Of a stretch of 64,000 nt of DNA, positions 1 to 10,729 are shown piece by piece. The stretch comes from Microbacterium sp. (GTDB lineage: Bacteria; Actinomycetota; Actinomycetes; Actinomycetales; Microbacteriaceae). Positions within the stretch are counted from its first letter, which is position 1. Each line of letters opens with the position of its first letter. Below the pieces are notes generated by a model. That model worked only from the letters and a program-made list of their open reading frames with translations, had not been told where the DNA came from and did no database searches. The position numbers and the translations under genes were made by a program. The stretch is taken from contig NZ_JAPSLI010000001.1 in the NCBI RefSeq assembly GCF_031180975.1, positions 363,521-427,520 on the forward strand, written 5' to 3'.

Positions 1-1338
1 CGGCAGGTCGTCGTCGTCATCGCGGCCCTGGTGATCGGGGTGTCGTGCGGCGCGATCCTCGCCCTGACGACACCGCAGCGCTACGAGGCGTCGACCCAGC
101 TGATGGTCGCGGTCGAGACCGCCACGTCGAGCCCGATCGAGCTGACGCAGGGCAACAGCTACGCGCAGCAGGTCGTCGAGAGCTACCGCAGCATCGTCAC
201 CAGCACGGTCGTGCTCGAGCCGGTGATCGAGGACCTCGGGCTCGACCTCACGCCCGACCAGCTCGCCGCCAAAGTGAACGCCACGGTCGCACAGCGCAGC
301 GTGATCATCACGATCACCGTCGGCGACGCGAACCCGGGTCAGGCGGCGCGGCTCGCGAACGCGATCGGCGAGAGCTTCACCACGGTCATCACCGAACAGC
401 TCGAGAAGCGCGAGACGGCGCCGGCGTACCGCATCCGCATCGTGCCGGTGCAGCCGGCGCAGGTCCCGACCGAGCCGGCGGCACCGAACCTGCAGCTGTC
501 GCTCGCGCTCGGCGCCATCCTGGGCCTCGGCGCCGGAATCGGCCTGGCGCTGCTGCGGACGCTGCTCGACACGCGCATCCACAACCTGAACGACGTCGAG
601 ACCGCGGTTCAGGCGCCCATTCTGGGCGGGATCGCGTTCGACCCGGATGCCGCAGAGCGGCCCCTCATCGTCGCAACGCACCCGCACGACCCGCGCGCCG
701 AGGCGTTCCGGTCGCTGCGGACCAACGTGCGCTTTCTGTTCCCTCCGCACGACATCGGTGTGTTCGTGGTGACCAGCGCGCGCCCATCAGAGGGCAAGTC
801 CACCACCGCATCGAACCTCGCGATCGCCCTCGCCGAGTCGGGCTACCGCGTCGCCCTGGTGGACGCGGATCTGCGCAAGCCGCGCCTCGCGCACACGTTC
901 GCCATCGAGGGCGCCGTCGGGCTGAGCGACGTGCTCGTCGGCCGTGTCGGCCTGCCCGACGTGATGCAGCGCTGGGGCCAGGGCATGCTGTTCCTGCTGC
1001 CGGCCGGCACCCCGCCGCCGAACCCCGCCGAGCTGCTCGGCTCAACGGCGATGAAGACTCTGATCGACGATCTGAAGGCCGCGTTCGACGTGGTCGTCAT
1101 CGACGCACCGCCGATCCTGCCCGTCACTGACGCCGCCGTCGTGGCCCGGTACGCCACCGGCGTGGTGCTCGTCGCGGCGGCGGGTTCCACCCGGGCCGGT
1201 GACCTGACCGACGCCGCCAGTCGCATCGAGGCCGCCGACTCCCGCGTGCTGGGCACCGTCGTCACCATGCTTCCGATCCGCGGCGCGGACAAGACGGCCT
1301 ACGGCACGTACGGATACGGCGCGCTCGCGCGCACCTGA
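1..1338 (+). CDS. Wzz/tyrosine-kinase polysaccharide protein, 5' end outside window
   Basis: The frame is open from base 1, so the true start lies upstream; 445 codons are visible. The N-terminal part is a Wzz-type chain-length domain ending in a second membrane segment (about residues 160-185). The C-terminal half is a bacterial tyrosine kinase (CpsD/Wzc-like) P-loop domain: Walker A in PSEGKSTTAS, Walker A' in VALVDADLRKPR and Walker B in VVVIDAPPIL. It ends in a tyrosine-rich tail, TAYGTYGYGA, the kind of cluster that BY-kinases autophosphorylate. The family controls polymer length or export of capsule and exopolysaccharide at the membrane. It is followed by a second copy of the same architecture and then by dTDP-rhamnose genes, so a surface polysaccharide role is well supported; the exact polymer is unknown. 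Confidence 0.9.
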   Translation, partial: RQVVVVIAALVIGVSCGAILALTTPQRYEASTQLMVAVETATSSPIELTQGNSYAQQVVESYRSIVTSTVVLEPVIEDLGLDLTPDQLAAKVNATVAQRSVIITITVGDANPGQAARLANAIGESFTTVITEQLEKRETAPAYRIRIVPVQPAQVPTEPAAPNLQLSLALGAILGLGAGIGLALLRTLLDTRIHNLNDVETAVQAPILGGIAFDPDAAERPLIVATHPHDPRAEAFRSLRTNVRFLFPPHDIGVFVVTSARPSEGKSTTASNLAIALAESGYRVALVDADLRKPRLAHTFAIEGAVGLSDVLVGRVGLPDVMQRWGQGMLFLLPAGTPPPNPAELLGSTAMKTLIDDLKAAFDVVVIDAPPILPVTDAAVVARYATGVVLVAAAGSTRAGDLTDAASRIEAADSRVLGTVVTMLPIRGADKTAYGTYGYGALART

Positions 1339-1415
1339 CCGCCTTTCCCGGGGCCGCAACAGGCGGCTATGGAAGAATCGATCTCACTGGTATCCCAAAA
1401 TGAGGAGAATCTCGC

Positions 1416-2855
1416 GTGGAGCTTCGCGATTACGTGCGCATCCTGCACAAGAACTGGATCATGCTGGTGGTCCTGCTCGTGCTGGGTCTCGCCTGCGGGG
1501 CGGGATACGCGTTCATGCAGGCGCCGAAGTACGTCGCCTCCACGCAGCTCTACGTCTCGGTGCGCACCGAAGGCGCCGCGACCGGTGACCTCGTGCAGGG
1601 CACCACGTTCGCCCGTCAGATGGTCACCAGCTACGTCGACGTGGTCGACACCGCCGTGGTGCTCGAGCCGGTCATCGAGGAGCTCGGTCTCGACACGAAC
1701 GTCGCGGCCCTGGCATCCCGCGTCGAGGCGTCGGCGCCGCTGAACACGGTGCTGATCGACATCTCCGTGACCGACGGCGACGCCGAGAAGGCGGCGGAGA
1801 TCACGAACGCCATCGCGAAGAGCTTCTCGGATGTCGTGCAGGGTACGCTCGAGCAGCCGGCGTCGGCCGACGCTGCCAGCCCGGTGCAGATCACCGTCAC
1901 CGAGCCGGCCGTGCCGCCTGCCTCCCCCGCCAGCCCGAACGTGCGCATGCTGATCATCCTCGGCGGCCTGCTGGGTCTCGCCGTCGGCGTCGGCCTGGCG
2001 ATGCTGCGGACGCTGCTGGACACACGCATCCACACGCTGCACGACCTCGAGGACATCACCGACCGCCCGATGCTCGGCGGCATCGCGTACGACCCCGAGG
2101 CGCAGAAGCGGCCGCTCATCGTGCACGCCGACCCGCGCAGCCCGCGCGCCGAGTCTTTCCGCACGCTCCGAACGAACCTGCAGTTCCTCGACGTCGAGTC
2201 GGGTCCGCGCATATTCGTGGTCACCAGCGCCGGACCGGGCGAGGGCAAGTCGACCACGACCGCGAACCTCGCGATCGCCCTCGCCGAGACCGGCGCCCGC
2301 GTCGCGCTGATCGACGGCGACCTGCGCCTGCCCCGCGTGGCCGATTACATGGGCCTCGAGGGCGGCGTGGGACTCACCGACGTGCTGATCGGCCGAGTCG
2401 ACGTCGCCGACGCGCTGCAGAAGTGGGGCACCAACGAGCTGTACGTGCTCACCAGCGGACGCATCCCGCCGAACCCGAGCGAGCTGCTCGGTTCGACCGC
2501 GATGGACAGCGTGCTCGGCCCGCTCGGCGAGTACTTCGACTACGTGCTGATCGACGCGCCGCCGCTGCTGCTCGTGACGGATGCCGCGGTGCTCGGCAAG
2601 AAGACGCGCGGCGTGATCCTCGTCGCGGCGTCGGGCAAGACCAAGAAGCAGGAGCTCACCGGAGCCGTGCGCACGCTGACGACCGCGGGCGTGAACCTGC
2701 TCGGCACGGTGGTCACGATGCTGCCGACCAAGGGCCCCGACAGCTACGGCTACGGCAGCTACACCTACGGCGCCAAGCACATCGCCGAGCAGGCCGAGCC
2801 CGAGCTCAGCCGCGCCCAGGCGAAGCCGAAGCGGCGGGAGAAGGTCAAGGCCTGA
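1416..2855 (+). CDS. Wzz/tyrosine-kinase polysaccharide protein, second copy
   Basis: The protein has 479 residues and starts at GTG 1416, set by the Shine-Dalgarno GAGGAG at 1402-1407. Domain order is an N-terminal Wzz domain (first membrane helix about 14-36), a second helix (about 178-200), and a BY-kinase domain with Walker A in GPGEGKSTTT, Walker A' in VALIDGDLRLPR and Walker B in YVLIDAPPLL. The tyrosine cluster SYGYGSYTYG lies near the end and is followed by a basic tail. It is a tandem paralogue of the gene just upstream, sharing domain order and many motifs but differing in its tail. Family knowledge says such proteins cycle between phosphorylated and dephosphorylated states to regulate polymer export. 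Two neighbouring copies could serve different polymers or form a mixed ring; this is inference. Confidence 0.9.
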   Translation: MELRDYVRILHKNWIMLVVLLVLGLACGAGYAFMQAPKYVASTQLYVSVRTEGAATGDLVQGTTFARQMVTSYVDVVDTAVVLEPVIEELGLDTNVAALASRVEASAPLNTVLIDISVTDGDAEKAAEITNAIAKSFSDVVQGTLEQPASADAASPVQITVTEPAVPPASPASPNVRMLIILGGLLGLAVGVGLAMLRTLLDTRIHTLHDLEDITDRPMLGGIAYDPEAQKRPLIVHADPRSPRAESFRTLRTNLQFLDVESGPRIFVVTSAGPGEGKSTTTANLAIALAETGARVALIDGDLRLPRVADYMGLEGGVGLTDVLIGRVDVADALQKWGTNELYVLTSGRIPPNPSELLGSTAMDSVLGPLGEYFDYVLIDAPPLLLVTDAAVLGKKTRGVILVAASGKTKKQELTGAVRTLTTAGVNLLGTVVTMLPTKGPDSYGYGSYTYGAKHIAEQAEPELSRAQAKPKRREKVKA

Positions 2856-2884
2856 GGGCTGGGCTCGACGTCGGGCCCTGAGTG

Positions 2885-2978
2885 CCTGGGTTGCTGAGCC
2901 TTGGCGGAGCGACATCGGGCCGTTCGACAAGCTCAGGGCCCCAAAGCCACACCGGGCCGTTCGCCAAGCTCGGGGACC
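2885..2978. repeat. Family A palindromic repeats, three diverged copies
   Basis: Three relatives of a dispersed imperfect palindrome fill the gap before rmlA: about 2889-2914 (one orientation), 2917-2942 and 2953-2977 (opposite orientation). The core resembles TTCGACAAGCTCAGGG. Related copies occur at about 26545, 30920, 31467, 39521 and 53457. No gene is seen in 2856-3002. Confidence 0.75.
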
Positions 2979-3011
2979 ACTGTCCTCCCCCACCGTGCCA
3001 CGATGGACCCC

Positions 3012-4878
<1,867 letters not shown>

Positions 4879-4879
<1 letters not shown>

Positions 4880-6297
4880 TGGCATCCGAGCCGGAGTACG
4901 GCAAGCAGCTTTCCGTCAGCGAGACGACGATCCCGGGACTGCTCGTCGTCGACCTGCCGGTGATCGGCGACAACCGCGGCTGGTTCAAGGAGAACTGGCA
5001 GCGCACCAGGATGACCGCCGCCGGCCTGCCCGACTTCGGACCGGTGCAGAACAACGTCGCGTTCAACGACGGGGTCGGCACCACGCGCGGCATCCACGCC
5101 GAACCGTGGGACAAGTACGTCTCGGTCGCCACCGGACGCATCTTCGGCGCCTGGGTGGATCTGCGCGAGGGCCCGACGTTCGGCACCGTGTTCACCATCG
5201 AGGTCGACCCGTCGCGTGCGATCTTCGTGCCGCGTGGCGTCGGCAACGCGTACCAGACGCTCGAGCAGGGCACGGTGTACGTGTACCTGGTGAATGACCA
5301 CTGGTCGGCCGACGCGAGCTACTCGTTCCTGAACCTGGCGGACGAAACGGTCGGGATCGACTGGCCGATTCCGCTGCAGCGCGCCGAGCTGTCGCAGAAG
5401 GACCGCACCCACCCCCGGCTCGCCGACGTCGCGCCGGTCGCGCCGAAGCGGATGCTGATCACCGGCGCCGACGGGCAGGTCGGCAAGGCCCTGCGGGAGG
5501 CGTTCGGAGAGCATCCGTACATCGAGTACGCCTCGCGCGCGGCGTTCGACCTGACCGACCCCGGGCTGGCCGGGAGGCGGCGGTGGCGGGACTATGGCAC
5601 GATCATCAACGCGGCCGCGTACACGGCCGTCGACCGCGCCGAGACGGCGGAGGGACGAGCGGATGCCTGGGCCGCCAACGTCACCGGTGTCGGAGCCCTG
5701 GCCCGCGTGGCGACCGAGTACGGCATCACGCTGGTGCACATCTCGAGCGATTACGTGTTCGACGGTTCGCTGGATCGGGCGTACGTCGAGGACGATGCGG
5801 TGTGTCCGCTGGGTGTGTACGGGCAGACCAAGGCCGCCGGCGACGCGCTGGTCGCCGCCGTGCCGCGGCACTACATCGTGCGGACGTCGTGGGTGATCGG
5901 CGAGGGAGCGAACTTCGTGCGGACCATGGCGTCGCTCGCCGAGCGCGGCGTGGATCCGCGGGTGGTGGACGATCAGACCGGTCGCCTCACGTTCGCCGGG
6001 GACATCGCGGCCGGCATCCGTCACCTGCTCGATTCGCAGGCGCCGTACGGGGTGTACAACCTGACCGGCGGTGGCGAGCCGCGCTCATGGGCGGACATCG
6101 CCCGCGACGTGTTCCGGTTGAGCGGGCACGACCCGGCGCGGGTGACCCCGGTGTCGACCGACGAGTACTTCGCTGATGCGGCGGGTCCGGTCGCTCCGCG
6201 CCCGCGGAACAGTGTGCTCGATCTCGCGAAGATCACCGCGGCGGGGTTCACGCCGCGGGAGGTGACGGAGTCGCTGGCGGAGTACCTGCGGCGCTGA
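4879..6297 (+). CDS. Fused dTDP-4-keto-rhamnose 3,5-epimerase and reductase
   Basis: One 472-residue protein carries the last two rhamnose steps. Residues about 1-190 are an RmlC-type cupin: FKENWQ, GTTRGIHAE with the conserved histidine, then DLREGPTFG and PRGVGNAYQ. Residues about 192-472 are an RmlD-type SDR: MLITGADGQVG for NADPH binding, NAAAYTAVDRAE, ISSDYVFDG and YGQTKAAGD with the Tyr-Lys pair. In many bacteria rmlC and rmlD are separate genes; here the fusion would channel the unstable 4-keto sugar. The start at 4879 overlaps the rmlB stop; an upstream in-frame ATG at 4822 lies inside rmlB and is rejected. The product supplies dTDP-L-rhamnose to glycosyltransferases. Confidence 0.93.
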
Positions 6298-6324
6298 GCT
6301 TTTCGACGTCGTTCTCGACGTCTG

Positions 6325-6437
6325 CGTGGCGCCGACACCCCGACTTGCCGCCCACACCCCGGGGTACGGATGTCGCTACGCCGGGGTGTCGAACGCAGCC
6401 CGGGGTGTCGGTGACGTCGCGCGGCGACACCCCGGGT
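6325..6437. repeat. Family D short inverted repeats
   Basis: Five close copies of a ten-base core, CGACACCCCG or its complement, lie in about 110 bases: near 6334, 6351, 6384, 6402 and 6419, in both orientations. Neighbouring opposite copies can form stem-loops. The rest of the 6298-6601 gap shows no coding signal; the element may end the rhamnose operon transcript. Confidence 0.65.
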
Positions 6438-6601
6438 TCCCGGCACCCGGGCGAGCGAGCGGCGCGCGGCCGGTCCGCTCTCCACGGTTCGAGCTTCGGA
6501 TGACATTTCCACAACGCCCGGGGGTGAGCAGCCGCCTGTTCGGTGCGCTGGCTAATGTCGCTGACACGCCGCAATCTCGCGGGCAGAATGGAGGTATGTA
6601 C

Positions 6602-7054
6602 GTGAGTGCCGAGCTGATCGCGATTCTGAGCGCTTTCGCAGTGCTCGGCGTAGGCATGTTCGCGGGCTTCGCGTGGATCATCCGGCGCATGGACGACCTC
6701 GAGCAGAGGCTCACCAGCCGCACCGACTCGCTCGAAGACAAGCTCACCAGCCGCACCGACTCACTCGAAGACAAGCTCACCAGCCGCATGGACGCGCTCG
6801 AGGACAGGTTCACCACGCGCACCGACTCGCTCGAAGACAAGCTCACCAGCCGCATGGACGCGCTCGAGGACAGGTTCACCACGCGCACCGACTCGCTCGA
6901 AGACAAGCTCACCAGCCGCATGGACGCGCGCATCGACGCGCTCGATCAGAAGCTCAGCAACCGTCTCGACGCGGTCAAGGACGAGCTCACCGAAGTCAAG
7001 GTGGCCATCGCGCGGATCGAAGGACCGCCGCGCCACCTGATCCCCGCGCGCTGA
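6602..7054 (+). CDS. Membrane-anchored protein with 11-residue coiled-coil repeats
   Basis: The 150-residue protein has one N-terminal hydrophobic helix (about residues 3-26) followed by MDDLEQR and then eight near-repeats of 11 residues (consensus LTSRTDSLEDK), ending in DELTEVKVAIARIEG. An 11-residue period with alternating charge fits a right-handed (hendecad) coiled coil; no enzyme motif is seen. GTG 6602 was chosen because GGAGGT at 6590-6595 sits six bases before it; ATG 6596 would directly abut that site. The gene lies alone between the rhamnose operon and gtrA on the opposite strand. Function is unknown; a spacer or scaffold role at the membrane is inference. Confidence 0.75.
   Translation: MSAELIAILSAFAVLGVGMFAGFAWIIRRMDDLEQRLTSRTDSLEDKLTSRTDSLEDKLTSRMDALEDRFTTRTDSLEDKLTSRMDALEDRFTTRTDSLEDKLTSRMDARIDALDQKLSNRLDAVKDELTEVKVAIARIEGPPRHLIPAR
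6710..6907 (+). repeat. 33-bp tandem coding repeats, with an exact 66-bp duplication
   Basis: Six 33-bp units run from 6710 to 6907, and two diverged units follow. The 66-bp block 6776-6841 is repeated without a difference at 6842-6907, which points to a recent in-frame duplication. Each unit adds 11 residues, so copy-number change alters coiled-coil length without changing frame. Confidence 0.9.
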
Positions 7055-7089
7055 TCCCGGCGCGCTGACCGCCGAGCGGCGCGCGGCCC

Positions 7090-7542
7090 TCAGGCGGTCG
7101 GGGTCTCGGCCTTCGGGCGGAACACGATCTTGTGGTACAGCACGAACCGCAGCAGCACGACCACGACGATGCTGACCAGGTTCACGAAGTTGACGGCGAA
7201 GGGGCCGGGGGCGCGGCCCAACAGCATCCCGGCGCCCTGCACGCCGACCCACACGAGAGCCGCACCGAGACCGGTGCAGACGGCGTTGACGAGCACGAAC
7301 AGCACCAGCTCGTTGACGCGGCCGCGGCGGTCGCGGTGGCGGAACGTCCATTCCCGGTTGCCGATGTACGCGTTCACGAGCGCGACGAGCGACGCGATGA
7401 TCTTCGCCCAGACGACGTCGACGCCCATGCCGTACACCAGGACGTTGAACACGCCGACCTCGATGAGGGTACTTATGGCGCCGACGATGAGGAATCGGCT
7501 CCCGACGGAGGCGAGACGGCGCAGCCGGGAGCGGATATCCAT
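7090..7542 (-). CDS. GtrA family membrane protein
   Basis: The 150-residue protein has four predicted membrane helices (about residues 15-35, 40-60, 80-103, 115-138) and the GtrA hallmarks RFLIVGAISTLIEVGVFN, NREWTF and LRFVLYHKIVFR. GtrA-like proteins are thought to move undecaprenyl-linked sugars across the membrane or to assist glycosyltransferases in wall polysaccharide decoration. It is divergent from a GT2/GT-C gene pair with only 66 bases between the starts, so shared regulation is likely. GGAG lies very close to the ATG. The substrate cannot be read from the sequence. Confidence 0.88.
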   Translation of the reverse strand: MDIRSRLRRLASVGSRFLIVGAISTLIEVGVFNVLVYGMGVDVVWAKIIASLVALVNAYIGNREWTFRHRDRRGRVNELVLFVLVNAVCTGLGAALVWVGVQGAGMLLGRAPGPFAVNFVNLVSIVVVVLLRFVLYHKIVFRPKAETPTA

Positions 7543-7608
7543 AGCTCCACTAGGCTACTAGGGAGTGGGATCGTCCGCTCTCCCGACGTTTCGCTGTGAG
7601 GTCCTTGC
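7543..7608. promoter_or_regulatory. Divergent promoter region
   Basis: Sixty-six bases separate the gtrA start from the GT2 start and must hold promoters for both. A TAGGCTACTAG stretch at 7551-7561 reads as a possible minus-10 on either strand. No operator is recognised. Confidence 0.35.
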
Positions 7609-8394
7609 GTGCCCATTCCCCATCTCGCGATCGTGATGCCCGCCTACAACGAGGCGGAAGGCATCCGCGGTTTCATCGCGGAGATCCGCGACCACGTGTC
7701 GCCGCTCGCCGACCGGCTGAGCTTCGTCGTCGCCGACGATCGCTCCACCGACGACACCGCTGCGGGCCTCGAGGGGCTGGACGACGTGGACGTGCAGACG
7801 CAGCCCGCCAACCGCGGCCACGGCCCGACGGCTCTCGCCGCGTACCGGGCGGGACTCGACCTCTCCCCCGACGTCCTGGTGCACGTCGACGGCGACGGCC
7901 AGTTCGTCGGCGCCGACCTTGCGCGTCTCATCTCCGCCTTCGAGCGCACCGGCGCCGACGTCGTGCACGGAGTGCGCCGCGACCGCACCGACCCGTGGTA
8001 CCGACGGGCGCTCACCGGTGCGGTGTCGTTGCTGGTCGCGATCGCCGCGGGCCGCCGGATCCCCGACGTCAACACTCCGCTGCGCGCGTACCGCCCCGAG
8101 GCGGTGCGGATGCTGGTGGATGCCGTGCCGTCGGCGGCTCTCGTGCCGCACGTGCACTTCTCGCTCGCCGAAGCGCGCTCCGGGCTGGACGTGCGGTACG
8201 TCGCCGTGCGCAGCATCCCCCGGCGTGGCGAGTCCGCCAGCGGCACGATGTGGGGCGGCGGCGTGAAGGCCTGGCTGCCGCCGCAGCGGTTGCGCCGGTT
8301 CGCGGTGGACGCGCTGCGCGAGCTGTGGAATGTCTCGCTGCGTCCGGGGGCGGCGCTGCGCAGCATCCGTCGACCGGAGACCGCAGGGTCATGA
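7609..8394 (+). CDS. Family 2 glycosyltransferase
   Basis: The 261-residue protein is a cytoplasmic GT-A-fold glycosyltransferase. MPAYNEAEGI begins the nucleotide-sugar site, VVADDRSTDDT gives the first Asp pair, and VHVDGDGQF the metal-binding DxD-type motif. It resembles polyprenyl-phosphate sugar synthases (DPM1-like) but lacks C-terminal membrane helices. Its stop overlaps the ATG of the following membrane glycosyltransferase (ATGA at 8391-8394), and gtrA is divergent. A three-part system (GT2 makes a lipid-linked sugar, GtrA flips it, a GT-C enzyme transfers it) is a reasonable inference. The GTG start is supported by the family N-terminus and a GTGAGG about eight bases upstream. Confidence 0.87.
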   Translation: MPIPHLAIVMPAYNEAEGIRGFIAEIRDHVSPLADRLSFVVADDRSTDDTAAGLEGLDDVDVQTQPANRGHGPTALAAYRAGLDLSPDVLVHVDGDGQFVGADLARLISAFERTGADVVHGVRRDRTDPWYRRALTGAVSLLVAIAAGRRIPDVNTPLRAYRPEAVRMLVDAVPSAALVPHVHFSLAEARSGLDVRYVAVRSIPRRGESASGTMWGGGVKAWLPPQRLRRFAVDALRELWNVSLRPGAALRSIRRPETAGS

Positions 8395-9929
8395 CCCGTC
8401 TCCGCCTGCTCGCCTTCTGGGCGCTGGCGATCGCGCTTCTCTGCGCCCACGTCGTGGTGGTGTGGCACAGCCTGACCGCGCGGTTCTGGGAGGACGAGGC
8501 GTTCAACCTCACCGTGCCGCTCAACCTGCTGGCGGGCCTCGGGTACTCCAGCGACGGCGCGCTGTCGGGGTCGGCTATCACGCCGTTCGACCCGCGCATC
8601 TCGACCGGACCGAGCGTGCTGCTGCCCGTGACGGCGGTGCTGGCGTTCGGCGTCGATCCGGTGATCGGGGCGCGGATGGTGCCGGTGGCGTACTGGGGAC
8701 TGCTCGTCGCCGGGCTCGTCGTGCTCGGCACGCGGCTCGCCGGCCGTTGGGTCGGCCTGCTCGCCGGTGCCGCGCCGCTGGCGTTCAACGGGTTGGGCAG
8801 CTACTCGCCCATTCAGGGACCGGCGGATCTGCTCGGTGAGATTCCGGCGGCGGCGCTGCTCGTGTGGGCGCTGGTCGTGCTGCCGCGGCGGGCATGGTTG
8901 GCCGGGTTGCTCGTCGGGCTGGCCGTGCAGGCAAAGCTGATCGCCCTGCTCGCGCTGCCCGCGTTCGCCGTGGCGATGTTCGTGCTCGCGCCCGGACGCG
9001 GCTGGCAGAAGCTGTGGGAGACCGTGAAGCGGGGCTGGCTGCCCCTCGTGCTCGCCGGCGTGCCGACGCTGCTGCTCGAACTGTGGGCCCTGGTGGCGCT
9101 GGGGCCGTCCGGCTTCCGCGACCACCTGCGCGGCATGCGGGACTTCGTGCGCGGAGGCGGACAGCGCGTCGAACCGACGACGGTGACGCAGAAGCTGGAC
9201 ACCCTCGCCGCGGCGTGGTTCGTGCCGGGGTGGCTGATCATCGTGGTGGCGCTCGTGTGCGCGGCGGTGGCGGTGGCGGGGCTGGTCGTCGGGTGGCGGG
9301 GTGTGCGGGACAGTGCCTCGGGCGACGTGGCAGGGTCGGCGGAGTCGACGGAGTCGGCGGAGTCGGAGCGGCCGTCGTCGCGGCCGGCCGGGCGAGGCTC
9401 GTGGCGGCTGGCGCTGATGCTGGGATGCGCCGCGCTGGTCGGTGCGCTCACATTCGTGGGGTGGTGGTCGACGGCATCCCACACCCCGCTCTGGGTGCGG
9501 CACCCGGCGCCGGGCGTGCTCGCGTTCTTCCCGGTGCTAGCGATCGTGGCCCTGTGGGGCGTGCGCGTGTTGTGGTCGCGTGGCCTGGCTCTGCGCGTGG
9601 TCGCCGCGGGGGCCTCGGTCGTGATCGTCGGTTCGGCGACGCTCAGCGTCGCCGGGCACGTGGCGGCCACGTCCACGCCGCGTGGCGAGACCCTGGAGAC
9701 GCAGCGCGCAGCGGTCGAGCCGATCCGCCAGTGGGTCCAGGAGACCGGAACCGAGTGGCTCGCCGCCCACCCATGGGGCGCCGCTGTCTCACCGGTCGTG
9801 ATGAGCGGGGCCCACGTCGGCCTGTCCGACGCTGCCAACATGCGTGGCGTCCCCCGCGTCACCGGTCAGGCCTGCGACACCGAGGTTCTCGTGGAGGGCC
9901 CGCGCTACCGCGTGTGCGCCGCCCCCTGA
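8391..9929 (+). CDS. Polytopic GT-C-type glycosyltransferase
   Basis: The 512-residue integral membrane protein has about ten to twelve hydrophobic helices. After the first helix comes an acidic extracytoplasmic motif, FWEDEAFN, typical of GT-C enzymes that use polyprenyl-phosphate sugars (ArnT, PMT and DPM-dependent arabinosyl or mannosyltransferases). A second loop has PFDPRISTGPSVLLP. A charged Ser/Glu-rich cytoplasmic linker (about residues 310-340) separates the last helices. The start ATG 8391 overlaps the GT2 stop, so the two are coupled; a longer reading from 7596 crosses the GT2 gene and is rejected. It probably glycosylates a wall polymer or protein outside the membrane. The acceptor is unknown. 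Confidence 0.82.
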   Translation: MTRLRLLAFWALAIALLCAHVVVVWHSLTARFWEDEAFNLTVPLNLLAGLGYSSDGALSGSAITPFDPRISTGPSVLLPVTAVLAFGVDPVIGARMVPVAYWGLLVAGLVVLGTRLAGRWVGLLAGAAPLAFNGLGSYSPIQGPADLLGEIPAAALLVWALVVLPRRAWLAGLLVGLAVQAKLIALLALPAFAVAMFVLAPGRGWQKLWETVKRGWLPLVLAGVPTLLLELWALVALGPSGFRDHLRGMRDFVRGGGQRVEPTTVTQKLDTLAAAWFVPGWLIIVVALVCAAVAVAGLVVGWRGVRDSASGDVAGSAESTESAESERPSSRPAGRGSWRLALMLGCAALVGALTFVGWWSTASHTPLWVRHPAPGVLAFFPVLAIVALWGVRVLWSRGLALRVVAAGASVVIVGSATLSVAGHVAATSTPRGETLETQRAAVEPIRQWVQETGTEWLAAHPWGAAVSPVVMSGAHVGLSDAANMRGVPRVTGQACDTEVLVEGPRYRVCAAP

Positions 9930-9945
9930 GCCCCGCCCCGCCGCG

Positions 9946-10662
9946 GATGCGGCGCCCACACGGATGCGCCCCCCTGAGATGCGGCGCCCACACGGATGCG
10001 GCGCCCACACGGATGCGCCCCCCTGAGATGCGGCGCTCCTCATGCCCCGCGACCAGGCGCGGGATGTGTCGCAGATGGTCGCCTCGCCCCGCCGACGTGG
10101 CGCAAATGGTCGCCTCCCCGCGCCCGAAGCGACCACATGCGACCCATCCACCCCGCGACAGGCGCCCGAAGCGGCCACATGCGCCCCATCCACGGCGTAC
10201 ACCGGGCCTCAGCCGCCGTGCACGGGAACCACGAGCGCCCACACGATCCCACCCCGCCGCGCGATGTGTCGCGAATAGTCGCTTCGCCCCGACGACGTGG
10301 CGCAAATGGCCGCCTCCCCGCGCCCGAAGCGACCACATGCGACCCATCACCCGCCCGAGGCAAGCCCGACGCGACCACATGCGCCCCATCCACGGCGTAC
10401 ACCGGGCGTCAGCCGCCGTGCACGGGAACCACGAGCCCCCGCACGATCCCACCCCGCCGCGCGATGTGTCGCGAATAGTCGCTTCGCCCCGCCGACGTGG
10501 CGCAAATGGTCGCCTCCAGGCGCCCGAAGCGACCACATGCGACCCATCCACCACACCGGCGAGCCCGACGCGGCCACATGCGACCCATCACCCGCGCGAC
10601 GCGCGCCCGAAGCGACCACATGCGACCCATCCACGGCGCGCACCACCCGAGGCGGCAGATCG
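9946..10662. repeat. Family B array: short GATGCGGCGCC repeats and 200-bp tandem units
   Basis: Positions 9946-10036 hold tandem copies of a block built on GATGCGGCGCCCACACGG. From 10063 a unit of exactly 200 bp repeats: GATGTGTCGC occurs at 10063, 10263 and 10463, and the third unit degrades near 10660. Within each unit the same motif appears in both orientations, as TGGCGCAAATGGTCGC and as GCGACCACATGCGACC. No continuous reading frame covers the array, so I read the 9930-10729 gap as non-coding. Confidence 0.85.
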
Positions 10663-10729
10663 CGCCGCGCGAGCCACAATCCGATCCGTCGCCCCTGCCC
10701 GCGGGGCACCATGCGATACGGTTCCGATC

